Positions 18,714 to 27,062 are shown, counted from the first letter of the stretch. The stretch is 64,000 nucleotides of DNA from Rhodopirellula europaea 6C (GCF_000338295.1 NZ_ANMO01000120.1:1-64000), one strand, 5' to 3'. The notes: generated by a model from the sequence alone, not told the origin. Program-made: numbers and translations.

Positions 18714-18743
18714 TGAAGAAACAACCTGCGGAGATCATCTAAA
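18714..18743 (+). promoter_or_regulatory. ECF-type promoter of the sigma-factor gene
   Basis: TGAAGAA at the left and CATCTAAA 22 nt from its first base match the motif shared by nine other promoters in this window. It lies 60 bp before the sigma gene start at 18803, so the sigma factor probably controls itself. Confidence 0.7.
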
Positions 18744-18802
18744 CTCTGCACATGGTTGGAAATTCGCACTCCCGTGGCGAAACGTCGCCTAAAGGAGTGC
18801 TG

Positions 18803-19330
18803 ATGTTCGTAAGCGAAGCGGTCATTGAGCGAGCAATCGACGGTGAGTCAGAGGCTCAGCGTGAGATCTATCAGGTGTTTTATCCTCGCGTCTACCGGAT
18901 GGTCCGGCGGATCGTCGGTGAAACAGATGCAGATGATGTGAGCCAAGATGCGTTCATGCAAGTGCTGTCAAAGTTAGACTCCTACAGTGGGAACGCCGCA
19001 TTCGCGACTTGGGTGCATCGTGTCGCGGTCAATCAGGCTCTGCAGCACGTCCGCTCTCGCAATCGGCATCCAACCGAACCATTCTACGAGGATTCGATGA
19101 CTGGAAAGGATACGCGAAGGCGGGCCGGGTTGTCCGAGCTTCTGGACGCGGCGTTGCGTCGCATTGACGTCGAGCTGCGAATAATCTTTCAGCTCAAGGA
19201 GATCGACGGGCTAGCCTACGCAGAGATCGCGCAGACGGTCGGCATCCCTGAGGGAACCGTGGGTTCCCGGCTGAATCGAGCCAGACGAGAACTTCAAGCA
19301 CAACTGATTGATTTAGGGTGGGAGCCTTAA
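18803..19330 (+). CDS. ECF RNA polymerase sigma factor
   Basis: The 175-aa protein contains sigma region 2 (YPRVYRMVRRIVGETDADDVSQDAF, ATWVHRVAVNQAL) and region 4 (YAEIAQTVGIPEGTVGSRLNRARREL). The ATG at 18803 has AAGGAG five bases upstream. The stop is followed by the anti-sigma ATG after one base, so the two are co-expressed. A TGAAGAA/CATCTAAA promoter precedes it. It is paralogous to the sigma at 39914-40447. It is the best candidate reader of the shared promoter motif; inferred role: envelope or metal stress response. Confidence 0.9.
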   Translation: MFVSEAVIERAIDGESEAQREIYQVFYPRVYRMVRRIVGETDADDVSQDAFMQVLSKLDSYSGNAAFATWVHRVAVNQALQHVRSRNRHPTEPFYEDSMTGKDTRRRAGLSELLDAALRRIDVELRIIFQLKEIDGLAYAEIAQTVGIPEGTVGSRLNRARRELQAQLIDLGWEP

Positions 19331-19331
19331 C

Positions 19332-20240
19332 ATGGAATGCCAAGACGCCGCCGCGCAGCTATCGGCTTACTTCGACAACGAACTCGCCAGCGAGATGGCT
19401 GACCGAGTCAATCAGCACGTGGAGTCGTGCCAGACCTGCCAAGCGAAACTGCAATCCTTTGCGGGGATTCGCAAACTGGCGACGCAATATCGCGAACCAG
19501 CGGCCGAAGCCCCTTCCTGGGAGACGTTTGCCGCCCGAATGAATAGGGCGCAACCAACGGTGCAGCTCGCGCCCGATCACACGCCCAGCGGTCGGCGAAG
19601 GCTAAGGGATGTTGCAATCATTGTCGCCGCGTTGGCGGCATCTGTCTTGATCGTGTTGTCTGTTCGACAGCCTGAGCCTTCGGATGAACATGCAGTCGCA
19701 CAACAGCACTCGCATTCTCATGCCGGAGCGATGGCTGGCATGCCTTCAACGCCCATCGACTTTCAAGACGTGGTGCTGGGCTTTAGCCAAGATTCCAATC
19801 TCGCGGTGAATTCGTTCGCCTCCAAGTACGACGGAACCGAGGTGTCGATTGACGATGCAGAACAGGATTTAGGGTTCCGGCCTCAGGCAAAAAAGTCGCT
19901 TCCGACTGGCGTTCAGTTGGTTTCGACTCGCTTGTTGACGTTGCCGGAATGCAACTGTGCCGAAGGCGAGTGCCTCTGTGGCCCCGACGGGTGCAACTGC
20001 GTCGCGTGTGTCTGCCAGCGTCCTGATGGATCGACATACATGCTGGTCGAAAAGTGCAAGTCGCAAAAGGTGAGCTTCGGCGATCTTCCAGTGCAACTTG
20101 TTCGTCGCGGTGACAAGACGCTCCAGGTTGCCAAAAGCAAGGATGGAATCGCGGTCTCGTGGGAAGGCTCTCATGCGAGGATGACCGCAATTGGTTTGCG
20201 AGACGCATCCGAGTTGGATGTGCTGTTGGCTGCTAATTAG
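19332..20240 (+). CDS. Membrane anti-sigma factor with four-CxC extracytoplasmic domain
   Basis: The 302-aa protein has an N-terminal zinc-binding anti-sigma domain (Cys3, His29, Cys33, Cys36) and a single membrane segment around residues 92-110. A His-rich stretch (QQHSHSHAG) follows, then a periplasmic domain with eight cysteines arranged as four CxC motifs (207/209, 214/216, 221/223, 226/228). The layout is a transmembrane anti-sigma whose outside domain could bind Cu or another soft metal and release the sigma factor. That sensing role is inferred. It starts one base after the sigma stop codon. The outer domain resembles no family that I know. Confidence 0.85.
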   Translation: MECQDAAAQLSAYFDNELASEMADRVNQHVESCQTCQAKLQSFAGIRKLATQYREPAAEAPSWETFAARMNRAQPTVQLAPDHTPSGRRRLRDVAIIVAALAASVLIVLSVRQPEPSDEHAVAQQHSHSHAGAMAGMPSTPIDFQDVVLGFSQDSNLAVNSFASKYDGTEVSIDDAEQDLGFRPQAKKSLPTGVQLVSTRLLTLPECNCAEGECLCGPDGCNCVACVCQRPDGSTYMLVEKCKSQKVSFGDLPVQLVRRGDKTLQVAKSKDGIAVSWEGSHARMTAIGLRDASELDVLLAAN

Positions 20241-20374
20241 GGACCAATCTGTTTTCTGGTTCGTTGTTTGACGCGAGTGAGTTGCGAAGGCGAAGTTATG
20301 ATTGGTTGTCAAACGCATGCCGCCCCTGCCAGGGTTTTGTTTGATTTCCAACGGATCGCTGATTAAAATCCGGT

Positions 20375-20389
20375 TACCCCGCAAGGGTA
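20375..20389. promoter_or_regulatory. CsoR-type operator before the multicopper oxidase
   Basis: TACCC-CGCAA-GGGTA is an exact 5-5-5 palindrome of the CsoR operator form. It lies 97 bp before the oxidase ATG. As csoR is the next gene in the same direction, this would give autoregulation. Confidence 0.75.
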
Positions 20390-20485
20390 TGTGCGGGGGT
20401 TGGCAACACCGTACCCGAATCCGTCACGCAATCGCGGGCGTGCCGGTGCATAGAATCCTAGAACCGAAACCCTGACCGGAACACC

Positions 20486-21997
20486 ATGACTAATCCAGAG
20501 GACCGACGTAAATTCTTGAAAGTGGGAACGATTGCCGCCGCTGCGGGACTGGCTGGCAAAGCGATGGCCCAAGAGGGCAACGCGGACTTGAATTTGCCCA
20601 ATGACCCGGATGCTCCGTCGCCGATCGGGAACGCGTCGGCTGAACCCAGCATCCCCGACGGATCAGACGCGGTCGCGGAAATCGATGGCTTCAGTCGGTT
20701 CAAGCCGTCTCGCGGTAACGATCCGGATTCGGAATATTACATCGGGAAAAAGATGCCGGGCTTTCGTCCCGCGTCGGCAGGTCCGGCCCCGTTCGAGGCT
20801 CCGGACTTGGATAAGCTGCCTTGGAAGATGGTCAACGGCGCGAAGGAGTTCCAATTGGTGCCGATGGCAGTCGAGCGAGAATTCCTGCCGGGCTATCGGA
20901 TGAATGTCTATGGCTACAACGGCAGCATGCCGGGGCCGACGATTGAAGTGACGCAGGGTGATCGCGTACGCATTGTCGTAACGAACGAATTGCCGGAAGA
21001 CACCTTTGTCCATTGGCACGGGTTTGAATTGCCGGTCCAGTATGACGGAGCGGCGACGCTAACGCAGAATCCGATCAAGCCGGGGCAGACAATGGTGTTT
21101 GAATTCGATGTCCATGAGGAAGGCACGTTCTTCTATCATTCGCATGTCCCGATGCAAGAAGCGTTTGGACAGGTCGGTTGGTTCATCGTTCATCCGAAAA
21201 AGGTTTACGATCCGCCAGTTGACCGTGACTTCGGCCTGATCTTTCAAAACTTCTTTGTTGAACCGACGCAGACCGTTGCTGATAGCTGGAAGATGGATTG
21301 GAACTGGCATACGATCAACGGACGTAGCGGGCCGCTCACCACACCGCTGGTCTGCAAACATGGCGAACGTGTCCGCATTCGCTTGATGAATTTTGCTCCG
21401 ATGCAGCACCACCCGATCCACTTGCATGGGCACACGTATTGGGAAACGGGCCACGAAGGAGCACGAACTCCGAGCAGTGCTTGGATTCCTCGCAACAACT
21501 CACTTGTGGGGATTGCTCAAGCGACCAACTTTGAGTTCATCGCCAACAACCCTGGCGATTGGATTTTCCATTGCCACATGGTTCACCACATGATGAACCA
21601 CATGACACGGCAAGTTGGACCGCGGATTCGCAAAGGTGTGAACGTGGATCGTTACTTGCAGGACACATCGACGCGGCCGGCCGTTGACTTCACTCGCAAT
21701 GATCCAGGCTTCAACACACCCGGCTATCCGCAAAAGATGTTGGGCATGGAGCGAACGATGCCCCAGATGGAGGCGATCTGGAATCGTCGCGAGGTCAGGG
21801 GCATGCGGGCGAACTATCCGATGGCGGTGAAGGGCTTGATGACCGTTCTGCGAGTCTTGCCGGATGACCTTTACAACTTGGTGATGGAAAGCAACGAGCC
21901 GGTCGAAAAAGGGGCCGTGTTTGCCGAAATTGTACGTCGCTTCGGCGACCCAGAGCGTTATGAGGCCGCTCCCAAGATGATGGGCATGAACATCTAG
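20486..21997 (+). CDS. Periplasmic multicopper oxidase
   Basis: The 503-aa protein has a Tat signal (RRKFLK at residues 7-12, then AAAAGLAGKAMAQ). All four copper-binding motifs are present: HWHG (His176/178), HSH (His218/220), HxxHLHG (His309/312/314) and HCHMVHHMM (His362, Cys363, His364). This is a complete laccase-like set, and such enzymes oxidise Cu(I) to less toxic Cu(II) or act on phenolics in the periplasm. The C-terminal 120 residues after the last site are an extra tail of unknown role. csoR follows 58 bp later, and a CsoR-type box lies upstream. Confidence 0.92.
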   Translation: MTNPEDRRKFLKVGTIAAAAGLAGKAMAQEGNADLNLPNDPDAPSPIGNASAEPSIPDGSDAVAEIDGFSRFKPSRGNDPDSEYYIGKKMPGFRPASAGPAPFEAPDLDKLPWKMVNGAKEFQLVPMAVEREFLPGYRMNVYGYNGSMPGPTIEVTQGDRVRIVVTNELPEDTFVHWHGFELPVQYDGAATLTQNPIKPGQTMVFEFDVHEEGTFFYHSHVPMQEAFGQVGWFIVHPKKVYDPPVDRDFGLIFQNFFVEPTQTVADSWKMDWNWHTINGRSGPLTTPLVCKHGERVRIRLMNFAPMQHHPIHLHGHTYWETGHEGARTPSSAWIPRNNSLVGIAQATNFEFIANNPGDWIFHCHMVHHMMNHMTRQVGPRIRKGVNVDRYLQDTSTRPAVDFTRNDPGFNTPGYPQKMLGMERTMPQMEAIWNRREVRGMRANYPMAVKGLMTVLRVLPDDLYNLVMESNEPVEKGAVFAEIVRRFGDPERYEAAPKMMGMNI

Positions 21998-22055
21998 CTG
22001 GGGATGCCGCGACGGGCAAAACCATCTACACTAGGGTTTTAAGCCACCAATCAGG

Positions 22056-22358
22056 GTGAAAATCAGCCGCTATATGCTGAGCGAAGACGACAAAAAACGA
22101 ATTCATCATCGGATTCGGAGAATCATCGGACAGGCCGAGGCCGTCGATCGCATGGTGCAGGAAGAAGCACCATGCGTGGATGTCGTCATGCAGATTAGTG
22201 CCGCGTCGGGCGCACTTTCTAAGGTAGCCCAGCTCGTCCTTCAGGACCACCTCGCTGGCAGTCTATCGGACGCGGCGTCGTCCGAAGATGCTGCCCAGCG
22301 GGAAGCGATCTTGCAGGAGCTGATCGTGCTGTTTGACAAGTACGCGTCGACGAAATAG
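22056..22358 (+). CDS. csoR: CsoR/RcnR-family metal-sensing repressor
   Basis: The 100-aa all-helical protein shows the family core RIIGQAEAVDRM, APCVDVVMQISAASGAL and QLVLQDHL. The conserved Cys (in APC) and His (in QDHL) are present, but the residue four after His, a Cys in copper sensors, is Ser here. The fingerprint is therefore x-C-H-x as in formaldehyde sensors. Copper-type operators nearby still argue for Cu(I) sensing. The start may be the GTG at 22056 or the ATG at 22074. It is followed by a bidirectional terminator before the convergent tolC-like gene. Confidence 0.88.
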   Translation: MKISRYMLSEDDKKRIHHRIRRIIGQAEAVDRMVQEEAPCVDVVMQISAASGALSKVAQLVLQDHLAGSLSDAASSEDAAQREAILQELIVLFDKYASTK

Positions 22359-22361
22359 ATG

Positions 22362-22395
22362 GGGAGACAAGGAGAAAACATGCTCCGTGTCTCCC
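22362..22395. terminator. Bidirectional hairpin between csoR and tolC-like gene
   Basis: GGGAGACA pairs with TGTCTCCC, with an inner GGAG/CTCC stem, in the 55-bp spacer between convergent genes. The right arm, TGCTCCGTGTCTCCCA, recurs in the 55.8-kb hairpin, so it is part of a dispersed repeat family. Confidence 0.65.
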
Positions 22396-22413
22396 AGACT
22401 CCCCCTCTTCTTC

Positions 22414-23880
22414 CTACCTCGGTTTCGGTACTGCCGAGATGTGTCCCGGAGGCTGCGGGCCAGTCGGGGCCATCAAGCCGCCGTTGAGCAGGTAACCGGC
22501 GATCAGCGTTTCGTTGCTGCGCCACGCGACCAGGTGATTGATGTACTGTGCTCGCAGGCGGTAGTACTTGATTTGACTTTCGAGGACTTGTGGCCAATCG
22601 ACACGGTCTTCCTCGTAGGCGTCGAGTAAGACTTCGTAGGCCAGTTTCGATTCTGGCACAATCACCTCCTGGTAGCTGCGAACGTTTTGCAGCGCGGTGA
22701 AATAGATTTGGTAGGCGCGAGCAAGGTCGCGTTGCAACGTCAACTCGACCCGGTTGATTTCGCCACGTTGACGCACAACGTCTGATTCAGCTTGACGAAT
22801 CGTACCCTGATTCCAATCGTACAAGGGAACCTCGATTGCCAATCCAGTCATGTGAGAGTTGTCGTTGGCTTCAAAGTTACGACCGAACCCGTAGTTCACA
22901 ACCAAGTCTGGAATCGGTTCGACCGTTTCACGTTTGACCTTGATTTCGTCGGCGACCAATTTGGCACGAGCGGCCAAAATCTGAGGGCTTTCGCTGAGCA
23001 GACGATCCAAGGCCACATCGAAATCAATCAGGTTGACTTCACCTTCCAACGTGCCAACTAACGGAGCGGGTTGCATTCGCTCACCGGCAATCGAGATCAT
23101 TTCCCACCAGTTCTGGCGAAAATTGTTCTGGGCGAGCATCAGGTCCAAGCGAGCTTGCTGTAGCAGGACGTTGGCATCGTGCATGGCCGCACGAGTCGCT
23201 TGTCCGGCGTTGTATAATTCGCGAGAGGTGACGACGGCGTCTTCCGCGTTCTTCAAAATGTCTTGGTGGATTTGGATAAGCTCCTGTTGTCCCAGAGTCA
23301 TCCAGAAACTGATCCGCAAATCATTGAGTACTTGGTACTGTTGCTCCAACGCTCGCCACTCCGACACCCGAGTCAATTGCACGAACTTAGCACGGCTGAG
23401 CTGCAACTTTCGAGCAGTGACGATGCGTTGCGAAAACACAGCCCCCTGCCACTCTCCAGCGGTTCCGCCGACGCCAACCTGTTCGCCGACGTATCGCAAA
23501 GTCGGGTTCGGAATTAAACCGGCTTGGATTGCTGAGCCCAGATCACTTTGGATCTGCGCTTGTGCCTGCGTCAGGGTTGGGTTTCGACTGCATGCCATCG
23601 ACTCTAATGAGGCCAATGTCAGGGCGACTTCGTCGCTGACAATCATGCCTTGGGAAAGCGATTCGGGAACCGGTGGAACCGGTGGTGGCTCGGTAAACTT
23701 CTCGCCGATGCGAGGACGAAGGTCTTGCGGCGATGTCGGCGGATAGGGGTTATTCACGTCCGTGCCGCGTCGTTCGATGCGTTCGGAATCGGTGATCGGT
23801 TGCTGGGCCGTGGCAACCGCGGCGGAAACAAGAAGGGACGTCGACGCCAGGAAGCGACCGACACGACTGAGCGTTGACAT
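22414..23880 (-). CDS. TolC-family outer-membrane efflux protein
   Basis: The 488-aa protein has a signal peptide (FLASTSLLVSAAVATA) followed by two repeats of long amphipathic helices typical of TolC/OEP, for example SRAKFVQLTRVSEWRALEQQ and AYEVLLDAYEEDRVDWPQVLES. Such proteins form the trimeric outer-membrane channel for RND pumps. The ATG at 23880 is chosen for GGAG upstream. It is convergent with csoR. A second TolC protein (38197) lies beside cusBA, so this copy may serve a pump outside the window or share CusBA. Confidence 0.85.
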   Translation of the reverse strand: MSTLSRVGRFLASTSLLVSAAVATAQQPITDSERIERRGTDVNNPYPPTSPQDLRPRIGEKFTEPPPVPPVPESLSQGMIVSDEVALTLASLESMACSRNPTLTQAQAQIQSDLGSAIQAGLIPNPTLRYVGEQVGVGGTAGEWQGAVFSQRIVTARKLQLSRAKFVQLTRVSEWRALEQQYQVLNDLRISFWMTLGQQELIQIHQDILKNAEDAVVTSRELYNAGQATRAAMHDANVLLQQARLDLMLAQNNFRQNWWEMISIAGERMQPAPLVGTLEGEVNLIDFDVALDRLLSESPQILAARAKLVADEIKVKRETVEPIPDLVVNYGFGRNFEANDNSHMTGLAIEVPLYDWNQGTIRQAESDVVRQRGEINRVELTLQRDLARAYQIYFTALQNVRSYQEVIVPESKLAYEVLLDAYEEDRVDWPQVLESQIKYYRLRAQYINHLVAWRSNETLIAGYLLNGGLMAPTGPQPPGHISAVPKPR

Positions 23881-23972
23881 TGAAAACTCCGTTGTAGCGA
23901 AAGGATGAGTCATTTGCTCATCGCGGCCATCTTGGCCTATAAAAATGCTGGGTAAGTGTTGTGGTGACGAAA

Positions 23973-24497
23973 CTACTTGATCGCTTCGGTGATCGCTTTC
24001 TTCCGCGTCACCATGTCAAACGCGTGTTGATACCAGTGTTTGGTTTTCTTATCGTTGACGGACTGGTACAGGGGCAAAATTGGGTCGTCGTCGCACGGAT
24101 TGGTGCCGTAGTAGATTCGTTTGGTACAGCCACAAAAGTCGGGACCGGTGCAGTCAATGATCGGACGTGGATTGCATCCGTTGCCGCACATGGGAAGCGG
24201 ATCGAAGACGAAAGCCCCACCGGTTGCCGACGGCAGGATGCCGCTTGGATTGGTGATGCTGGCGGGCAGCTCAGCGACACTGCGGTTGGTCGGCGTGATG
24301 GCGTCGGACATTTCGAGCGTCGAAGTTGAGTGCAACATGTCGGACATTGCGGTCATGTCATCCATCTCGGGCGCGGCCAAGGTGACTGGCTGTGGTAACG
24401 ATTGTCCAAACGAGTCTTGAGCGGTCGCCGTGCAGGACGTGACACCAATCACGACCGTTGCGATGACCCAGTGAACTTGTGACGAATACACGGTCAT
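23973..24497 (-). CDS. Secreted Cys-containing hypothetical protein
   Basis: The 174-aa protein has a signal peptide ending near CTATAQ, a Met/Asp-rich segment (MDDMTAMSDMLHS) and a Cys cluster (PMCGNGCNPRPIIDCTGPDF and CGCTKR). No family is recognised. The Met and Cys content suggests metal binding in the periplasm, in keeping with the location. It is transcribed away from a CsoR-type box at 24544-24558 and lies upstream of the tolC-like gene, with which it may be co-transcribed (93-bp gap). Confidence 0.65.
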   Translation of the reverse strand: MTVYSSQVHWVIATVVIGVTSCTATAQDSFGQSLPQPVTLAAPEMDDMTAMSDMLHSTSTLEMSDAITPTNRSVAELPASITNPSGILPSATGGAFVFDPLPMCGNGCNPRPIIDCTGPDFCGCTKRIYYGTNPCDDDPILPLYQSVNDKKTKHWYQHAFDMVTRKKAITEAIK

Positions 24498-24543
24498 TTT
24501 TCTTTCTTGTGCGGAGGGAACAATTCCTCTGTCCTATCGGCGT

Positions 24544-24558
24544 TACCGTGGTGGGGTA
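24544..24558. promoter_or_regulatory. CsoR-type operator in divergent promoter
   Basis: TACCG-TGGTG-GGGTA is a 5-5-5 palindrome with one half-site mismatch. It lies 47 bp before the 174-aa gene on the minus strand and about 90 bp before the channel gene on the plus strand. Confidence 0.6.
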
Positions 24559-24650
24559 TACAAAAGAAGGTTCTGGCTGCGGTGAGACGTTCCGCTTCTG
24601 TTGCCGATTGTTCCGATTATCCCAGATACTCCAATCAGAAATGCAGCACG

Positions 24651-25757
24651 ATGAACATGTGGCTACTCACCATGCTGGGGACGATCCTTGTCGCTCTGAG
24701 CATCCTGGAAACGTTCATGGCGGTGCTGCATCCGCGAGCGGTTACCGGGCCGGTCACTTCGATTGTGAACCGGATGTTTCACAAGTTGTTGAAGACATCA
24801 ATCGGGCAGTCGAACTATGTCACCTTGTTGAGTGGCCCGGTGTTGATCGTAACTCAGGTGATCTGCTGGGCGTCGCTGTTGTTGCTTGGCATCAGCCTGA
24901 TTGTTTGGCCACAGTTGGGAAGCGGCATCGTTGCCAGTTCTGGGAAGCCGACGGAGACGACTCTTTGGACAGCCATCTACTACGCCGGTTTTACCGTGAC
25001 CACTCTTGGGGTAGGTGATCTCGTTCCCAAAACCGCAGCGATGCAGCTTTTGACCATCCTGGCGGCTGGGCTTGGTTTCAGCTTTTTCACCCTGGTATTG
25101 GCTTACGTCATCTCGATCTATTCGACGCTTTCTCGTCGCAATCAATTTGCTAACGAGATTGATTACCGAACTGCACAGACGGGTGATAGCCTGCGATACT
25201 TGGTTCCGTATCTTTCGTCCGATGAGATGTCACTGTTGAACCAAGACCTTTACACACTCTCGGCAAACATGGCGGAACTATTGGAGTCGCATCATTTTTA
25301 TCCATCGCTGCACTATTTTCGATTTGCCGAAGACCGTTACGCCATGAGCCGCATGTTGCGATTTTGTTTGGAGGTGGCGTCGTTGATTAAAGCAATGCAA
25401 GAGACGGGTGGCCCCGCCGCGAATGCAGTCACGGAGCCTGCTGACCGATTGTGGCACGCCAGCCTGCAAATGCTTCGCGACACTGAAAAGCATTTTGTCG
25501 TTTGCAAGTCGCAAGAACCGCCGGAGGAAGTGGGAACAGCGAACCGGTTGATCTCGCAGATGGCTCAAGCAGATACTAGCCAACGGGTCAGCAATGAAAA
25601 CGCCTTCGTGGATCGCTACGCTCAGTTAGCCAACACTTGGTCAACGGACTTACATTCGCTTGTGCTTTGCATGGGCAGTCAGATTGATGGTCGCTTAGAT
25701 GACCAGCATCCCAATCGCCATCGCAATCATGACGCTGTTTTCGATGATAGTCACTGA
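24651..25757 (+). CDS. Two-TM potassium-channel-like protein
   Basis: The 368-aa protein has hydrophobic segments at the N-terminus, a pore helix and filter (YYAGFTVTTLGVGD) followed by an inner helix (LGFSFFTLVLAYVISIYS), the Ion_trans_2 arrangement. The filter is TLGVGD rather than the canonical TVGYGD, so selectivity is uncertain. A cytosolic helical domain of about 200 residues follows, without RCK motifs. The ATG at 24651 is chosen because the coding character starts there. A CsoR-type box in its promoter links it to copper stress, where K+ flux may balance charge. The 3' end overlaps the convergent HMA-MauE gene by 63 bp. Confidence 0.8.
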   Translation: MNMWLLTMLGTILVALSILETFMAVLHPRAVTGPVTSIVNRMFHKLLKTSIGQSNYVTLLSGPVLIVTQVICWASLLLLGISLIVWPQLGSGIVASSGKPTETTLWTAIYYAGFTVTTLGVGDLVPKTAAMQLLTILAAGLGFSFFTLVLAYVISIYSTLSRRNQFANEIDYRTAQTGDSLRYLVPYLSSDEMSLLNQDLYTLSANMAELLESHHFYPSLHYFRFAEDRYAMSRMLRFCLEVASLIKAMQETGGPAANAVTEPADRLWHASLQMLRDTEKHFVVCKSQEPPEEVGTANRLISQMAQADTSQRVSNENAFVDRYAQLANTWSTDLHSLVLCMGSQIDGRLDDQHPNRHRNHDAVFDDSH

Positions 25758-26429
25758 GGACATGGGCAGGTTGAAAGCGGTTCCCAGGCAGGCGCACTGG
25801 ATCGCCTGCTTCTTTCGCACGGCCATGATTACCCCCACCAAGCCAATCGACATGATCGCAGCAGTCAGAATGTTTGCGACAGTCAAGAGGCTTCCCGTTA
25901 CGAAGAGTAGACCCAACGCGACCTCGATCCAGGGGTACGAAATCGCATACGTTCGTGATCGACGAGCGATCACGTCGTAGGTGGCGAACGCATCCGCAAA
26001 TTTTCCGATATTGAGCAATTTGAAAAAGGCGAAGCCGAGGAAAGACAGACCCATGAAGTTGCTCATGAATCGCATCCAATTCCATTGATCCTGGCTTGAC
26101 TCCAATAGAAACGCACCGCCGAAGACGTATGAGACAACCAGGAAGAGTGGTTTGTAGGTCTTGAGACTAAATGTCGCTTTTCCATCATCGACCTCATCTG
26201 GTTGCGGGGGTTCTGATTCGCTAACGACTTCCGCACGGAAACCTGATTCATTCATCAGCTCAACGATTCGATCGGGGCTTCCCTTGGACGAAAGCTCGGC
26301 TCGAATGATTTTGCGAGGGTCGTTAAGATCGGAATCCCAGCTTGCGATTCCCGGATCTTTATCAAGCAAGGGACTAACTTTTGCGAGGCATCCGCCGCAT
26401 GTCATGCTCGTTGAAACGGTTACTGTCAT
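25695..26429 (-). CDS. HMA domain fused to MauE/DoxX-like membrane protein
   Basis: The N-terminal 65 residues form a heavy-metal-associated domain with MTCGGC as the CxxC metal site. A linker leads to four hydrophobic segments of the MauE/DoxX type and a C-terminal CACLG motif (KKQAIQCACLGTAF), typical of redox-linked membrane proteins. The fusion suggests delivery of a metal ion or thiol electrons across the inner membrane. I chose the ATG at 26429, which begins exactly at the HMA domain and lies 4 bp after the merR stop; an ATG at 26468 would overlap merR. It is co-transcribed with merR and probably controlled by its operator. Confidence 0.78.
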   Translation of the reverse strand: MTVTVSTSMTCGGCLAKVSPLLDKDPGIASWDSDLNDPRKIIRAELSSKGSPDRIVELMNESGFRAEVVSESEPPQPDEVDDGKATFSLKTYKPLFLVVSYVFGGAFLLESSQDQWNWMRFMSNFMGLSFLGFAFFKLLNIGKFADAFATYDVIARRSRTYAISYPWIEVALGLLFVTGSLLTVANILTAAIMSIGLVGVIMAVRKKQAIQCACLGTAFNLPMSSVTIIENSVMIAMAIGMLVI

Positions 26430-26433
26430 GGTT

Positions 26434-26862
26434 CTACTTTGGTTGGTGGTTGCATTTGATTGATTCATGGATGATTGCTTCGATGATCGGACAACCGACC
26501 AGCGAGCGGCGACCATTGCAATCTTGGACAAGCCCCGATAGCGTGGTCTCCATCTGCTGAAGGTCGGCGAGTTTTTGCCGGATTGCGACGAGCTTCTGCT
26601 CGGCGAGCTGCTTCACTTTGCCCCGAGATTCATCGGGAATCTCTGAAAGTGCGAGTAGTTCGCCAATCTCTGCGAGTGTAAATCCAAGATCCTTCGCACG
26701 CCTGATGAAGCGGATTCGGTCAACAGTGCTCTCCGGATACTCCCGGAATGACGTCCTCACCGGCGATGGCTCGGCAAGCAATCCGCGACGCTGATAGAAC
26801 CGCACGGTTTCAACGCCGACGCCAGCGGCTTCTGCGACTTTCCCGATCGTAAAACGACTCAT
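26434..26862 (-). CDS. MerR-family metal-responsive regulator
   Basis: The 142-aa protein has the MerR winged helix (RFTIGKVAEAAGVGVETVRFYQRRGLL), a dimerisation helix (LAEQKLVAIRQKLADLQQMETTL) and a C-terminal DCNGRRSLVGCPII loop with two cysteines in the mercury-sensor positions. The third mercury ligand, the Cys at the start of the long helix, is missing (ESRGK stands there). The effector may therefore not be Hg(II). AGGAGG precedes the ATG at 26862. A perfect MerR-type operator lies 26 bp upstream. Confidence 0.88.
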   Translation of the reverse strand: MSRFTIGKVAEAAGVGVETVRFYQRRGLLAEPSPVRTSFREYPESTVDRIRFIRRAKDLGFTLAEIGELLALSEIPDESRGKVKQLAEQKLVAIRQKLADLQQMETTLSGLVQDCNGRRSLVGCPIIEAIIHESIKCNHQPK

Positions 26863-26882
26863 CGGATCCTCCTGTGCAACCA

Positions 26883-26913
26883 GTATCGACTCCGTACCGT
26901 GGTACGGAGTCAA
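26883..26913 (-). promoter_or_regulatory. MerR operator-promoter with 19-bp spacer
   Basis: On the minus strand, TTGACT (-35) and CGATAC (-10) are separated by 19 bp, the over-long spacing that MerR proteins correct. The spacer lies in a perfect palindrome, 26888-26911, with 11-bp arms (GACTCCGTACC). The half-sites are those of mercury operators. Confidence 0.9.
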
Positions 26914-27062
26914 GCCAAATCGCTGATTTTTTTGGCGGAGGAAAGTGGAGCAAGTTGGCTGCGATCGTCGCTAGTCGGTATCCGCAGGGTTTGGGCAGAC
27001 GGTCTCGGATCGCTACGCGACTGCGTTAACACCCGTTAGGCGGGCACTTGGGCAGAAAGGCG

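Noticed and set aside
20326-20340. CCCTGCCAGGG plus TTTTGTTT as a terminator after the anti-sigma gene
   Set aside because: The stem has at most four real pairs with a minimal loop, too weak to call.
23033-23746. 237-codon plus-strand frame
   Set aside because: It is antisense to the tolC-like gene, which has a clear signal peptide and OEP repeats.
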